In this document: in pieces, positions 1-8,552 of the stretch
How the letters are laid out: every line of letters starts with the position of its first letter
Numbering within the stretch: the stretch's first letter is position 1
From: Massilia aurea
Lineage (GTDB): Bacteria > Pseudomonadota > Gammaproteobacteria > Burkholderiales > Burkholderiaceae_D
Assembly: GCF_024753205.1 (NCBI RefSeq)
Contig: NZ_JANUGZ010000006.1
Coordinates: 112,154-176,153 of the forward strand
Reading direction: 5' to 3'
DNA length: 64,000 bases
The notes under the pieces: generated by a model
What the model was told of the DNA's origin: nothing
Seen by the model: only the letters and a program-made list of their open reading frames with translations
Database searches by the model: none
Position numbers and translations under genes: made by a program

Positions 1-2
1 TC

Positions 3-1094
3 ACGCGCCCCGTGTATTGCGTGCTGGGCCTGCCGTTCGACGCGCTGGATATGCAGCAAACCGTGGATCTGCTGCTGGCGCGCGCTGGCAGTGGCGAGCG
101 CTGCTTTTTCTCGACGCCCAATCTGAACTTTTTGATCACCAGCCAGCAAGATCCGGTGTTCCGCGACTCGGTGCTGCGCTCGTCGCTGTCGCTCGCGGAC
201 GGCATGCCGGTCGTGTGGCTGGCAAAGTTGCTGGGATTGCCGTTTACGGACCGCGTTGCGGGGGCGACCGTCTTCGAACGCCTGCGCGATCAGCGCGCCA
301 TGCCGCTGGGTGTGTTTTTCTTCGGTGGGCCGGACGGCGTCGCGCAGCAGGCAGCCGATGTACTCAACGCCGGTGAGGGCCGCATGCGCTGCGTGGGCGC
401 GTATTCGCCAGGCTTCGGGACGATCGAAGACATGAGCACGCCGGCCATCATCGAACGCATCAACGCCAGCCATGCCGACCTGCTCGTCGTGTCGCTGGGC
501 GCCAAGCGCGGTCAGGCGTGGATCGAACACAATCTGGCCGCGCTGGACACGCCGCTCGTCAGTCATCTGGGTGCGGTGGTCAACTTTGTCGCAGGCACCG
601 TCAGCCGCGCTCCTTCGCTCGTGGGCCGGCTGGGCCTGGAGTGGTTGTGGCGCATCAAGGAAGAACCCGCACTCTGGCGGCGCTACTGGAGCGACGGCAT
701 GGCGCTCGTGCGCCTGCTCACCACGCGCGCATTGCCAGCGGCACTGGATGCGCGGCGTCTGCGCGCGGCCACCGTTGCGCCTGTCCTGCAGGAAAGCGAC
801 GATGGTCAGTTGTACACGCTGACTCTGGGCGGCGCCTGGCGCGACGCCGCGCTCGGCATACTGCGCACTACCCTCGCGCGCGCTACAGCGCAGCCACGCC
901 GGATGCATATCGTGTTGCGCGAAGATTGCAGCCTCGACAGCGCTGCGCTTGGCCTGCTGCTGCTGTTGTACGGGCATCAGAGCAGAACAGGCATGGCCCT
1001 GAACGTGGACGCTGGCAGCGCTTCGCTGCGCCGCACGATGCGCCTGCAGAATGTCGACTTCCTGCTCCGTGGCCTTCCTGGTTCCGTGGCCTGA
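3..1094 (+). CDS. WecG/TagA/CpsF-family glycosyltransferase with C-terminal STAS-like domain (5' partial)
   Basis: The N-terminal ~250 residues match WecG/TagA/CpsF enzymes, which move a sugar from a nucleotide donor to a lipid-linked intermediate at the inner face of the inner membrane. Visible marks are FFSTPNLNFL, LADGMPVVWLAKLLG, the FFFGGPDGVAQ stretch, and VSLGAKRGQAWI followed by VSHLGAVVNFVAGTVSRAP. The last ~105 residues (from about nt 775) look like a STAS domain, with a beta strand, then DSAALGLLLLL, then a basic helix and a final LQNVDFLL. The frame is open to the left edge, so the first residues probably lie outside the window; the first in-window start is GTG at 12. It leads a plus-strand glycosyltransferase operon. 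The fusion is seen directly; its regulatory role is inference. Confidence 0.85.
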   Translation, partial: TRPVYCVLGLPFDALDMQQTVDLLLARAGSGERCFFSTPNLNFLITSQQDPVFRDSVLRSSLSLADGMPVVWLAKLLGLPFTDRVAGATVFERLRDQRAMPLGVFFFGGPDGVAQQAADVLNAGEGRMRCVGAYSPGFGTIEDMSTPAIIERINASHADLLVVSLGAKRGQAWIEHNLAALDTPLVSHLGAVVNFVAGTVSRAPSLVGRLGLEWLWRIKEEPALWRRYWSDGMALVRLLTTRALPAALDARRLRAATVAPVLQESDDGQLYTLTLGGAWRDAALGILRTTLARATAQPRRMHIVLREDCSLDSAALGLLLLLYGHQSRTGMALNVDAGSASLRRTMRLQNVDFLLRGLPGSVA

Positions 1095-1135
1095 TACCGG
1101 CAACCCTTGGTTTTCATTTGATTGGATCGTGCAGC

Positions 1136-2167
1136 ATGGATTGGCTCGTATTGTCGCCGTTCGTTAAGACTACCTGGCCTGGCTGGTTGATGCCGTTCAT
1201 CGACGCGCGCCTGCACCGCACCCGGCAGGTGCCGGCCGATTACGATCACGACCGTTCGCGCGCCGTGTCGTCGCGCCGCGAGTGGTTCGATTACCTGCGC
1301 CACGGCTGGCGGGGTTTCAGGCAAACGTTCGGCAAGCACCCGACCGGCATCGTCACGGCATTTCCGCAGCTGGCCGTCATTGTCGCGTTGCTCAAAACGC
1401 TCAGTGGCCGCAAGAACGTGCCGCTGATCGCGTGGTGCTTCAACCTGGCCCAGCCTTATGGCGGGATCAAGGGCAAGCTGGCTCGCTTCTGCCTGCCGGC
1501 TGTGGACCTGTTCGTCGTGCATTCGCGCGCCGAAATCGACATCTACAGCAATTGGCTGCAGCTGCCGCGCGAGCGCTTCGTGTTCGTGCCGCTCAGCGCA
1601 GAATTGCCGGATACCGCCATCTGGACGGACGAGCTTGACGACCCGTATATCGTTGCGCTGGGCACGGCCAACCGCGATTACGCGCTGCTTGCCGACGCCG
1701 CCGGGCAGCTGGGCTACAAGACGATCATCGTCGCCGGGACGCACGCTACCGCCCATATCCAGGCGCCGCCCTGCGTGAGCTTTCGCTCCAACCTGACGCT
1801 GGCGCAATGCCACCAGCTGGCGCTGCACTCGCGCGTCAACGTCATTCCGATCGCGGACGTGAATGCGCCCTCCGGCCAGGTGACGGTGATCGAATCGATG
1901 ATGCGCGGCGTGCCCATGGTGGCCACTGACTGCGCCGGCACCAATGATTATGTCGTCGACGGCGTCGATGGTTTGCTGGTGCCACCGAACGATGTACCGG
2001 CCATGGTGAACGCACTGCGCACGGTCTGGGAAGACGCCGCACTGCGGGGCGCGCTGTCGCGCAATGCGCGCCAGGCGTCGCTCGACAAATTCACCTTCCC
2101 GGCGGCCGCCGCGCGCCTGACTGAGTTGATGACGCAACTGGCCAGTCGGCAGCCACGCCGCGATTGA
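1136..2167 (+). CDS. Glycosyltransferase, GT-B fold (GT4-like)
   Basis: A 343-residue protein. Its C-terminal half has the Glycos_transf_1 donor-binding signature: SGQVTVIESMMRGVPMVATD near residues 245-265, then a DGVDGLLVPPND loop. The E in VIESM is the conserved nucleotide-sugar-binding glutamate. The N-terminal half is a Rossmann-like acceptor domain (FVVHSRAEIDIYS). The same frame is open far upstream, antisense-like over the preceding gene, but the ATG at 1136 lies 41 nt after the previous stop and gives a normal family start. It sits between the WecG-like and GT14 genes, so it should add one sugar of the repeat unit on the cytoplasmic side. The donor sugar cannot be read from the sequence. 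Confidence 0.8.
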   Translation: MDWLVLSPFVKTTWPGWLMPFIDARLHRTRQVPADYDHDRSRAVSSRREWFDYLRHGWRGFRQTFGKHPTGIVTAFPQLAVIVALLKTLSGRKNVPLIAWCFNLAQPYGGIKGKLARFCLPAVDLFVVHSRAEIDIYSNWLQLPRERFVFVPLSAELPDTAIWTDELDDPYIVALGTANRDYALLADAAGQLGYKTIIVAGTHATAHIQAPPCVSFRSNLTLAQCHQLALHSRVNVIPIADVNAPSGQVTVIESMMRGVPMVATDCAGTNDYVVDGVDGLLVPPNDVPAMVNALRTVWEDAALRGALSRNARQASLDKFTFPAAAARLTELMTQLASRQPRRD

Positions 2168-2245
2168 CTTGACCCTGGAAGTTGAACAACGTGCCGGCGT
2201 CCGCGTCTGGACGACTATTTCATCGTGGTGTACACGGAGACCGAA

Positions 2246-3127
2246 TTGATTGCTTATTTATTGCTGGCGCATGGTAACCCCGCACACTTGCAGCGGTTGA
2301 TCGCGCGCCTGCGCTCGGATGGAACGGCGTTCTTCATCCACGTCGACAAAAAAGCCGACCAGCGTGCATTTGCACACCTGAAGGCGGATGACGTCACGCT
2401 ATTGCCGGCGCCAGTTGCCGTGCACTGGGGCGACTTCTCTCAGGTGGAAGCGATTCTGCTGTTGATGAAAAACGCACTGGCGGCGGGCCCCTTCACACGT
2501 TTCGTCCTGCTCAGTGGCGTGGATTATCCGTTGTGGCCAACAGCATCCATCAACGCGTTCTTCGCCGACCAGCCGGCCGCCGAATACATCAATCTCGTGC
2601 CAATGCCCTCTGCAGCAGCCGGCAAACCACTGGCGCGCCTGACCACCTACACGCTGCGCCCGACCTTGTCGCCCCTGCACCGCCTGACCCTGCGCGTCTT
2701 GCTCAAAGCCCGCATCATCCCGCGCGTACGCGATTATCAGCCTGCGCTGGGAGCGTTGAAACCGTATGGCGGGTCGACCTGGTGGGCGCTCACGCGGGCG
2801 GCGTGCGAATACCTCGTCGACTACGCGGACGGGCATCCGGCACTGGTGCGGTTTTTCAAGGGGACCCAATATGCGGACGAAACATTCCTGCATACGATCC
2901 TGGGCAATTCACCGCTGATGGCCAACGTCAGGCGCAATCTGACCTACACCGACTGGAGCGCAGGCGGCGCCAGCCCGGCCAATATGTCTGCACGACACGT
3001 GGACTACTTCCGCACCAAACCGCAATTTGGCGCCGACGATGTCTACGGCAGTGGGCCGATGATGTTCGCGCGCAAATTCAGCGACAGTGACGCCGCGCTG
3101 TTGCAGGCAATGGATGGCTGCGCCTGA
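2246..3127 (+). CDS. GT14 (core-2/I-branching type) beta-glycosyltransferase
   Basis: A 293-residue member of the Branch/GT14 family, whose known members add beta-linked GlcNAc or xylose. Visible family marks are IAYLLLAHGNPAHLQRL at the N-terminus, FFIHVDKKAD, the VHWGDFSQVEA segment, FVLLSGVDYPLWP and KPYGGSTWWALTR, then DETFLHTIL. I chose the TTG start at 2246 because GGAGA lies 5 nt upstream and because the paralogue at 11085-12056 starts at the same alignment point. A GTG at 2225 would add seven residues. It lies in the plus-strand EPS operon between two other glycosyltransferases. The acceptor is unknown. Confidence 0.83.
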   Translation: MIAYLLLAHGNPAHLQRLIARLRSDGTAFFIHVDKKADQRAFAHLKADDVTLLPAPVAVHWGDFSQVEAILLLMKNALAAGPFTRFVLLSGVDYPLWPTASINAFFADQPAAEYINLVPMPSAAAGKPLARLTTYTLRPTLSPLHRLTLRVLLKARIIPRVRDYQPALGALKPYGGSTWWALTRAACEYLVDYADGHPALVRFFKGTQYADETFLHTILGNSPLMANVRRNLTYTDWSAGGASPANMSARHVDYFRTKPQFGADDVYGSGPMMFARKFSDSDAALLQAMDGCA

Positions 3128-3157
3128 AGGCAGCAGACCGCATCAGGAGAAGATTTA

Positions 3158-4042
3158 TTGAACACGAAGCACGCTATGGCTAACCGCACCGAGAAATACG
3201 ACATCCCTGTCTTCGCGATGGGGGACGCCATTCCCAAGCAGATCCACCAATGCTTTTTTGGTGCACGGACCTTTACCGAAGAGCTGGCGAACAACGTCGA
3301 CTTCATCAAGCGGCTTAATCCGGACTGGACACACACCCGGTACGACGAGCCCATGATGAAGCAATTCATTCTGGAGCACTACGGCGCAAAGATCCTGCGC
3401 TATTACGAACGCATCAATCCAAACTACGGTGCAGCGCGCGCTGACCTGTTCCGTTATCTGCTGCTGTATAAAGTCGGCGGCGCCTACCTGGACATCAAGA
3501 GCACGATGACGCGCCCATTCGACGACTTCATCAAGCCGTCGGATCGCTATCTGCTGGGGCAATGGGACGATCCGGATAACCTGGACCGCCTTGGCTGGGG
3601 CATCCACCGCGAACTCGCCCATATCGACCGCGGCGAATACCAGCAATGGCACATCATCTGCGCGCCGGGCCACCCCTTCTTGCGCGCCGTGATCCTGTCG
3701 GTGCTGGCCAATATCGATCGCTATCTGCCGTGGCGCAACGACACCGGTGCGCATGGCACGTTCAGGCTGACCGGGCCGGTCGCCTATACACTGGCGATTC
3801 ATCCATTGACCGCGACCGAGCCGTACCGGCTGATCGATAGCCGCGAGAGTGGCCTCGTGTATTCGATCCTGAATCAGCGCAGCCACGCCAAGCTGTTCAC
3901 ATCCCACTATTACCGGCTGACGGAATCGATCGTCAGGCTCAATACGTTCTGGACCGTCGTCGGCAAGCTGCGCCACTTCAAAGTACAAACCAAGGCGCTG
4001 ATCAAGCGCCAGCTGAAGAAACTGATCGGTCGACCGACTTAG
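3158..4042 (+). CDS. GT32-type capsular/exopolysaccharide glycosyltransferase
   Basis: A 294-residue protein with the Gly_transf_sug layout: PKQIHQCFFG near the start, NPDWTHTRYDE, then GAARADLFRYLLLYKVGG followed by AYLDIKS around residues 107-116. The last is the family's metal-binding DXD position, here D-I-K instead of D-X-D. The TTG start at 3158 is supported by AGGAGA eight bases upstream. It is the last gene of the plus-strand operon, and its stop (4040-4042) is separated by one base from the stop of the convergent operon. It probably adds a sugar to the EPS repeat unit. A role in capsule decoration is possible but not shown. Confidence 0.8.
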   Translation: MNTKHAMANRTEKYDIPVFAMGDAIPKQIHQCFFGARTFTEELANNVDFIKRLNPDWTHTRYDEPMMKQFILEHYGAKILRYYERINPNYGAARADLFRYLLLYKVGGAYLDIKSTMTRPFDDFIKPSDRYLLGQWDDPDNLDRLGWGIHRELAHIDRGEYQQWHIICAPGHPFLRAVILSVLANIDRYLPWRNDTGAHGTFRLTGPVAYTLAIHPLTATEPYRLIDSRESGLVYSILNQRSHAKLFTSHYYRLTESIVRLNTFWTVVGKLRHFKVQTKALIKRQLKKLIGRPT

Positions 4043-4043
4043 C

Positions 4044-4910
4044 TTAGCGGATCGAATTGGCGAGCGACATCTTGAACTTGCCGGCCCTGATTTTCTTCAG
4101 CGCGAATTTGGCATGTTTTGAACGCAGCATGACACCCAGATCGCTGAGCGTCAGCCGTATCTGGTCGTACCCTGCCAATGAATACAGCAAGCCGGCCCGG
4201 TCACCGGGCTGGCAATGCTTTTCATAAAACAGGTGAGCAGCGCGAACGATTTTCTCGGACGACTTCTTGGTGATCCGCTCGAATTCGTGCGAGATATCCA
4301 TGATGTAGGTATTGGCCTGAATGCTGTACGCCGGGCCACCGGTCTTGATCAGCCGCACCCACATATCCCAGTCCTGCCACGCGGGCATCGCCGGATCGAA
4401 GGCGCCGGCGTCCTTCATGCGCTGCGGCGTGGTAAACACCTGGTTGCCGACAGCGTTCGACTGGACGATCTCTTCGGCCGAGACCGACGCCTGCGTGTCC
4501 CACAGCGCCACGCTGTCGCCGTCGTTGACGATGCGCCGGTCGAACAGGCACGAGAAGCGCAGGCCGCTTTCCTGCTGGCGTCGCCAGGCTGCCAGAAAGG
4601 TCGCCAGTCGGTGCGGGAGAAAAATATCATCGTCGTCCAGACCGGTGATGAACTCCCCTCGCGCCACCTGAATGGCCAGATTGCGCGCCGCGCAGGCGCC
4701 CACCGACGTGTCGTTGTGAATCAGCGTGATCGCGATGTTTTCGTCCAGCCCGTTCACATAGTCGCACGTGCCATCGGTCGACCCATCCGACACGATGATG
4801 AGTTCGATCGGCCGATGCGTCTGCGACAACACCGAATTGACGGCGCGCTTCAACAGATCGAGGCGGTTCTTGGTGGGTATATAAACGGTAATCAGGTTTT
4901 CCATATGCAC
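4044..4910 (-). CDS. Family 2 glycosyltransferase
   Basis: A 288-residue GT-A fold enzyme. ITVYIPTKNRLDLLKRAV opens the protein, SDGSTDGT lies at residues 41-48 (nucleotide binding), and LDDDD at 91-95 is the DXD metal site. WQDWDMWVRL near the middle is the catalytic-base region typical of GT2 enzymes. Two in-frame ATGs (4910 and 4904) are possible starts. It is the last gene of the minus-strand EPS operon, after the flippase gene. Likely role: cytoplasmic transfer of one sugar during assembly of the lipid-linked repeat unit. Sugar specificity is unknown. Confidence 0.83.
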   Translation of the reverse strand: MHMENLITVYIPTKNRLDLLKRAVNSVLSQTHRPIELIIVSDGSTDGTCDYVNGLDENIAITLIHNDTSVGACAARNLAIQVARGEFITGLDDDDIFLPHRLATFLAAWRRQQESGLRFSCLFDRRIVNDGDSVALWDTQASVSAEEIVQSNAVGNQVFTTPQRMKDAGAFDPAMPAWQDWDMWVRLIKTGGPAYSIQANTYIMDISHEFERITKKSSEKIVRAAHLFYEKHCQPGDRAGLLYSLAGYDQIRLTLSDLGVMLRSKHAKFALKKIRAGKFKMSLANSIR

Positions 4911-4965
4911 GTCGTCGATCTCGATAAGGTGTAGCAGCGCGGGATGGGCAGCATGCCGGGCACGA

Positions 4966-6399
4966 TCACCCGGCCTTCATGCCAATCATTTGTTTGCAGC
5001 TCTGTACCACTGCTTTCGAAAACAGCATGGTCAATGCCCCGTAGATCACGGCGCCCGTTATGGTGACCGCGATCAGGATCGTCTGTGGCGCATGGCCGCC
5101 GTTCGACAGCATGTTGAACAGCGGATAAATCACCGCGACCATCACCATCGAGAACATCACCGGCTGCCAGATCACGCGCAACAAGCCGGCCAGGCTGGTG
5201 TGCAATTCGCGCGTCGCGTAATAGAAGTGCGGAACACCATTCAGGATATTGGCGACCAGATAGCAGGCAGCAACGCCCTCGATGCCCCAATTGACACCGA
5301 TGAAAAAGCTGCCGACCTGCAGGACCGAGCCAAGCAAGCCCAGCCGCATCATCAGATCGGTGCGGCCGGTCGACATGAACACCGAACCCGTCGTGGAAAT
5401 CAAGGATTGCAGAAAGCCGACCGGCGCCAGCCAGGCGAGAATGATCGGGACCTGCGCCCACTGCTTGCCCAGTGCAATGGCAACGAACGGCTCACGCAAA
5501 ACCCACAGACCCGCCATCATGGGCGCCGTCAAGGTGGCGATCATGGCCAGGGCGCGGAAATACAGGTGCGCCATTTTGTCCCGCTCGGCCTGCTGTCGGC
5601 TCATTACCGGGAACAATGCCCGGCCAGCGACATAGCTCATGCTTTGCAAAGGGAACATCATCACTTTGTAGGCCTGGCCATAGATGCCCAGCTGCACCGA
5701 ACCCAGGACGCGGCCGATCACCAGGCTGTCGGCATTGCGGGCGAAAAAGTTGATGAAATTAAAACCGGTCAGATTGCCACTGAAGCCCCACAAGGACCGC
5801 AGTTCAGGCGCGCTCCAGATTTTCTTGGGCCGCCAGGGACTCGCCAGCCACAATTGCGTGGACGAGAGCGCCGCCGAGACCAGTGAATTCCACACCAGGC
5901 TGTACACGCCATAGCCCAGATAGGCCAGCGTGATCGCGACCGTGAGACCGACGACCGATGACACGATCTCGATGCGCGCCAGCGTCTTGAAGCCGGACCG
6001 GCGCTCCACCAGCGACTGGTGCACGGCACTGGCGCTGGTGATCGGAAACACGATCGACAACAGGCACAGAACCGGTGCGAGCCGGTCGATACGGAAGTAA
6101 GCCGCCAGGAATGGCGATGCGAGGACCAGGGCCAGCGTCAGGAACAATCCCATCGCCATGTTCAGCCAGAACACGGTGCTCGTGGTTTGCTCGGTCAGGT
6201 TCTCCTTTTGCACGACGGCCGCGCCAGTGCCCATGTCGCGCAGCAGAAAGGCGAAATTGGTGGCGACGGTTGCCATTGCCAGCAACCCGTATTCGGAAGG
6301 CGGCAGCAGCCGCGAGAGAATGGTCAGCGAGATGAGCTGCAAGACGATTCTTGAAGCCTGCGACAGCGTCAGCCATCGCGCATTGGACATTGCAGACAT
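4966..6399 (-). CDS. Wzx-type polysaccharide flippase (oligosaccharide flippase family)
   Basis: A 477-residue hydrophobic protein with about 12-14 membrane segments and the Polysacc_synt/WzxC signature SRLLPPSEYGLLAMATV near the start. The loop NFFARNADSLVIGRVLGSV is typical of lipopolysaccharide exporters of the MOP superfamily. Such proteins flip undecaprenyl-linked repeat units to the periplasm. The ATG shares one base with the TAA stop of the upstream glycosyltransferase gene (TAATG), suggesting translational coupling. Next to a Wzy-like gene and a Wzz-like EpsF it completes the Wzx/Wzy/Wzz set of this locus. Confidence 0.88.
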   Translation of the reverse strand: MSAMSNARWLTLSQASRIVLQLISLTILSRLLPPSEYGLLAMATVATNFAFLLRDMGTGAAVVQKENLTEQTTSTVFWLNMAMGLFLTLALVLASPFLAAYFRIDRLAPVLCLLSIVFPITSASAVHQSLVERRSGFKTLARIEIVSSVVGLTVAITLAYLGYGVYSLVWNSLVSAALSSTQLWLASPWRPKKIWSAPELRSLWGFSGNLTGFNFINFFARNADSLVIGRVLGSVQLGIYGQAYKVMMFPLQSMSYVAGRALFPVMSRQQAERDKMAHLYFRALAMIATLTAPMMAGLWVLREPFVAIALGKQWAQVPIILAWLAPVGFLQSLISTTGSVFMSTGRTDLMMRLGLLGSVLQVGSFFIGVNWGIEGVAACYLVANILNGVPHFYYATRELHTSLAGLLRVIWQPVMFSMVMVAVIYPLFNMLSNGGHAPQTILIAVTITGAVIYGALTMLFSKAVVQSCKQMIGMKAG

Positions 6400-7265
6400 T
6401 ATGTTGTTTTTCTTTCTGTATCAAAGCCGTAGGCACCGATCATCGCCCGGATCTGGTTATCGTTCATCATGGCGCCCAGATTGTCTTTCCATAGTGCGAC
6501 CTCCTGGGTACCTTCCCAGGTATGGATGTCTTGTTGATGCGGCACGCGCTTGAAGGTGGCGCCATTGGCACGCGCCATCCACCAGAACCAGATGTCGTCA
6601 CCACGCGGGCAATGGGCCGTGAAGGCGTCGACATTCAGTACTTCAGGACCGAAGACATTCGGCGGATACAGCACGCCGCCGATCCCGGTCGGGAAATTCA
6701 ATGTGCTCGATTCGCGATTGGCCGTTTCGAACTCCCATTCGTTGTAAGCGACAGGCAGCCCGTCGGCGCCCAGCTTCACGCGGTGCATCCGGTGGCAGAT
6801 CACCTCGAGCCGGGCCGGATCGCGCGCCGCCATCAGTTGCGCCAGCCAGTCCGGCCAGTAATGGACGTCGTCGTCGGCAATCACGATCGGCGCGTTGCAG
6901 CCCTGCTGCAATAACGGGATCATTTTCTTGTACGACTTCAGGTCGTCGCAGGGAATGATTTCCAGTCCGGCGGCGCGCAGCTTCGTCACTGCCGGTGGCA
7001 GCGCTGCCATATCCCCGCGCGCGATCCACAAAATGGTGCGATCGGCCACATGGGACTGCGACAGCAACGATTTCAGTGTCAGGTGCAGCGTGCCAAAACG
7101 TGGCGGATACGACGTCAGCGAGACGATCACGCCGGTGCCGGCACGCTGGCGGCGCGCATAGCGCCGGCCTTGTGTCAGCCAGTCCAGTTCGCGCCTGGTG
7201 TGCAGCGCCAGCATTTTCAAACGCCAGCGCAGCTTGAGGTAGATATCTCTTGTCCAGCTAATCAT
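6399..7265 (-). CDS. Glycosyltransferase, GT-A fold (GT2-like)
   Basis: A 288-residue protein. VIVSLTSYPPRFGTLHLTL starts the nucleotide-binding domain, and IVIADDDVHYW at residues 128-137 contains the acidic metal-binding motif. NEWEFETANRE and a downstream CPRGDDIWFWWMA follow; the latter is the acidic catalytic region. This arrangement is seen in capsule and LPS glycosyltransferases that are distant from the main GT2 family. It is cotranscribed with the flippase (1-nt stop/start overlap). Its upstream neighbour is the GT4 gene, about 80 nt away. Sugar and linkage are unknown. Confidence 0.75.
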   Translation of the reverse strand: MISWTRDIYLKLRWRLKMLALHTRRELDWLTQGRRYARRQRAGTGVIVSLTSYPPRFGTLHLTLKSLLSQSHVADRTILWIARGDMAALPPAVTKLRAAGLEIIPCDDLKSYKKMIPLLQQGCNAPIVIADDDVHYWPDWLAQLMAARDPARLEVICHRMHRVKLGADGLPVAYNEWEFETANRESSTLNFPTGIGGVLYPPNVFGPEVLNVDAFTAHCPRGDDIWFWWMARANGATFKRVPHQQDIHTWEGTQEVALWKDNLGAMMNDNQIRAMIGAYGFDTERKTT

Positions 7266-7346
7266 GAATCGTGTTCTCGGAGTGCCAAAAAATTGCGGTC
7301 GTGAGCGAGCGGCGCCAGCGGGCCAACGGGCCCGCCAGCATGTGCA

Positions 7347-8552
7347 TCAAGCCCCGGTCTGGCGCATCAACTGCGCCAGTTTCGCCGCTTCGGTGTCGAC
7401 AGCGTGGCGCGCCAGCACGCGCTGATGACCGGCCTCGCCCATCGCCTCGAGCTGCGCCGGCGTCGCCGCCAGGCACGCTTCCAGCGCGGCAGCGAGCGCC
7501 TCCACGTCGCCAGCCGGGAACAGCCAGCCCGTCTCGCCATGGCGCACCAGCTCGGGAATGCCGGCGATGTAGGTAGTCAATACCGGGCGACGCAGCGCCA
7601 TCGCTTCCATCACCACAACCGGCAGCCCCTCGGCAAAGCTCGGCAAAACCATGGCGCGCGCTGACAGCATTTCTTCGCGCACCTGGTCGCCGTTGATCCA
7701 CCCAGTGATGCTGATGTGGCTGCCCAGATTGCTGGCGGCGATCAGCGCCTCGATCTCGCCGCGCATTTCGCCGTCACCGGCCAGCACGAGATGGATCGGA
7801 ATCCCTTTTGCCACCACGGCCTGGACCGCGCGCACCAGCAGCATCTGGCCCTTTTGCTCGCACAGGCGGCCGACGCACACCAGCCGCGGGGCAGCCGGAC
7901 TCGGGCGCGGCGGCACCGCGTGAAAACCCGGGTCGATGCCGCAGTGAACCACCTGCACCTTGGCCCAGTCGGCATATGCAGCCCAGCGGAACAGCTGGCT
8001 GCGCCCGAACGAGCTGACGGCAACCACGAACGCCGAACGGCGGATCTTTTCGCCCAGCCACAGCAGTTCGGGCTTGTCGAATTCTTCCGGCCCGTGCACG
8101 GTGAAGCTGTAGGCCGGGCCACCAAGCATGCTCGCCAGCATCGCTACTTCGGTTGAATTGGTACCGAAGTGCGCGTGCAGATGGCGTGCGCCATGCGCCG
8201 CCATCCACGGCACGATCCGGCAGGCTTCTGCCAGGTAGATCAGGTGCAGCGGCAACGGGCGATCGGCCCGCATGCCGATCTTGCAGGCCAGCGCCAGCGC
8301 CCTCGCAAACCGGACTGGCCGCTTGACGGCCATGCGCACGACGTCCATGGCCATCGCCACGGCGCCGTCCTGGAGTACATAGCGCGTCAGGGCGCGCTCA
8401 CGGACGTCTTCCTCGTCGCGCAATTCGTCTTTCCAGCCACGCATGGCGAGGCGCTGCACCTTGTAGCCCTGGCGCTCGAGCGCCAGGATTTCGCGTCGGA
8501 TGAAACTGTGGCTGATTTTGGGGTACTGGTTCACCAGGTACGCGATGTTCAT
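7347..8552 (-). CDS. GT4 family glycosyltransferase (WcaL-like)
   Basis: A 401-residue GT-B enzyme. MNIAYLVNQYPKISHSFIRR at the N-terminus resembles colanic-acid glycosyltransferases of the WcaL group. HAHFGTNSTEVAML is the acceptor-side motif, followed by VCVGRLCEQKGQ and FAEGLPVVVMEAM (around residue 300-312, with the conserved donor-binding glutamate). Its ATG overlaps the stop of the ligase/polymerase gene by four bases (ATGA), which implies coupled translation. It probably adds a hexose to the growing repeat unit. Confidence 0.82.
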   Translation of the reverse strand: MNIAYLVNQYPKISHSFIRREILALERQGYKVQRLAMRGWKDELRDEEDVRERALTRYVLQDGAVAMAMDVVRMAVKRPVRFARALALACKIGMRADRPLPLHLIYLAEACRIVPWMAAHGARHLHAHFGTNSTEVAMLASMLGGPAYSFTVHGPEEFDKPELLWLGEKIRRSAFVVAVSSFGRSQLFRWAAYADWAKVQVVHCGIDPGFHAVPPRPSPAAPRLVCVGRLCEQKGQMLLVRAVQAVVAKGIPIHLVLAGDGEMRGEIEALIAASNLGSHISITGWINGDQVREEMLSARAMVLPSFAEGLPVVVMEAMALRRPVLTTYIAGIPELVRHGETGWLFPAGDVEALAAALEACLAATPAQLEAMGEAGHQRVLARHAVDTEAAKLAQLMRQTGA

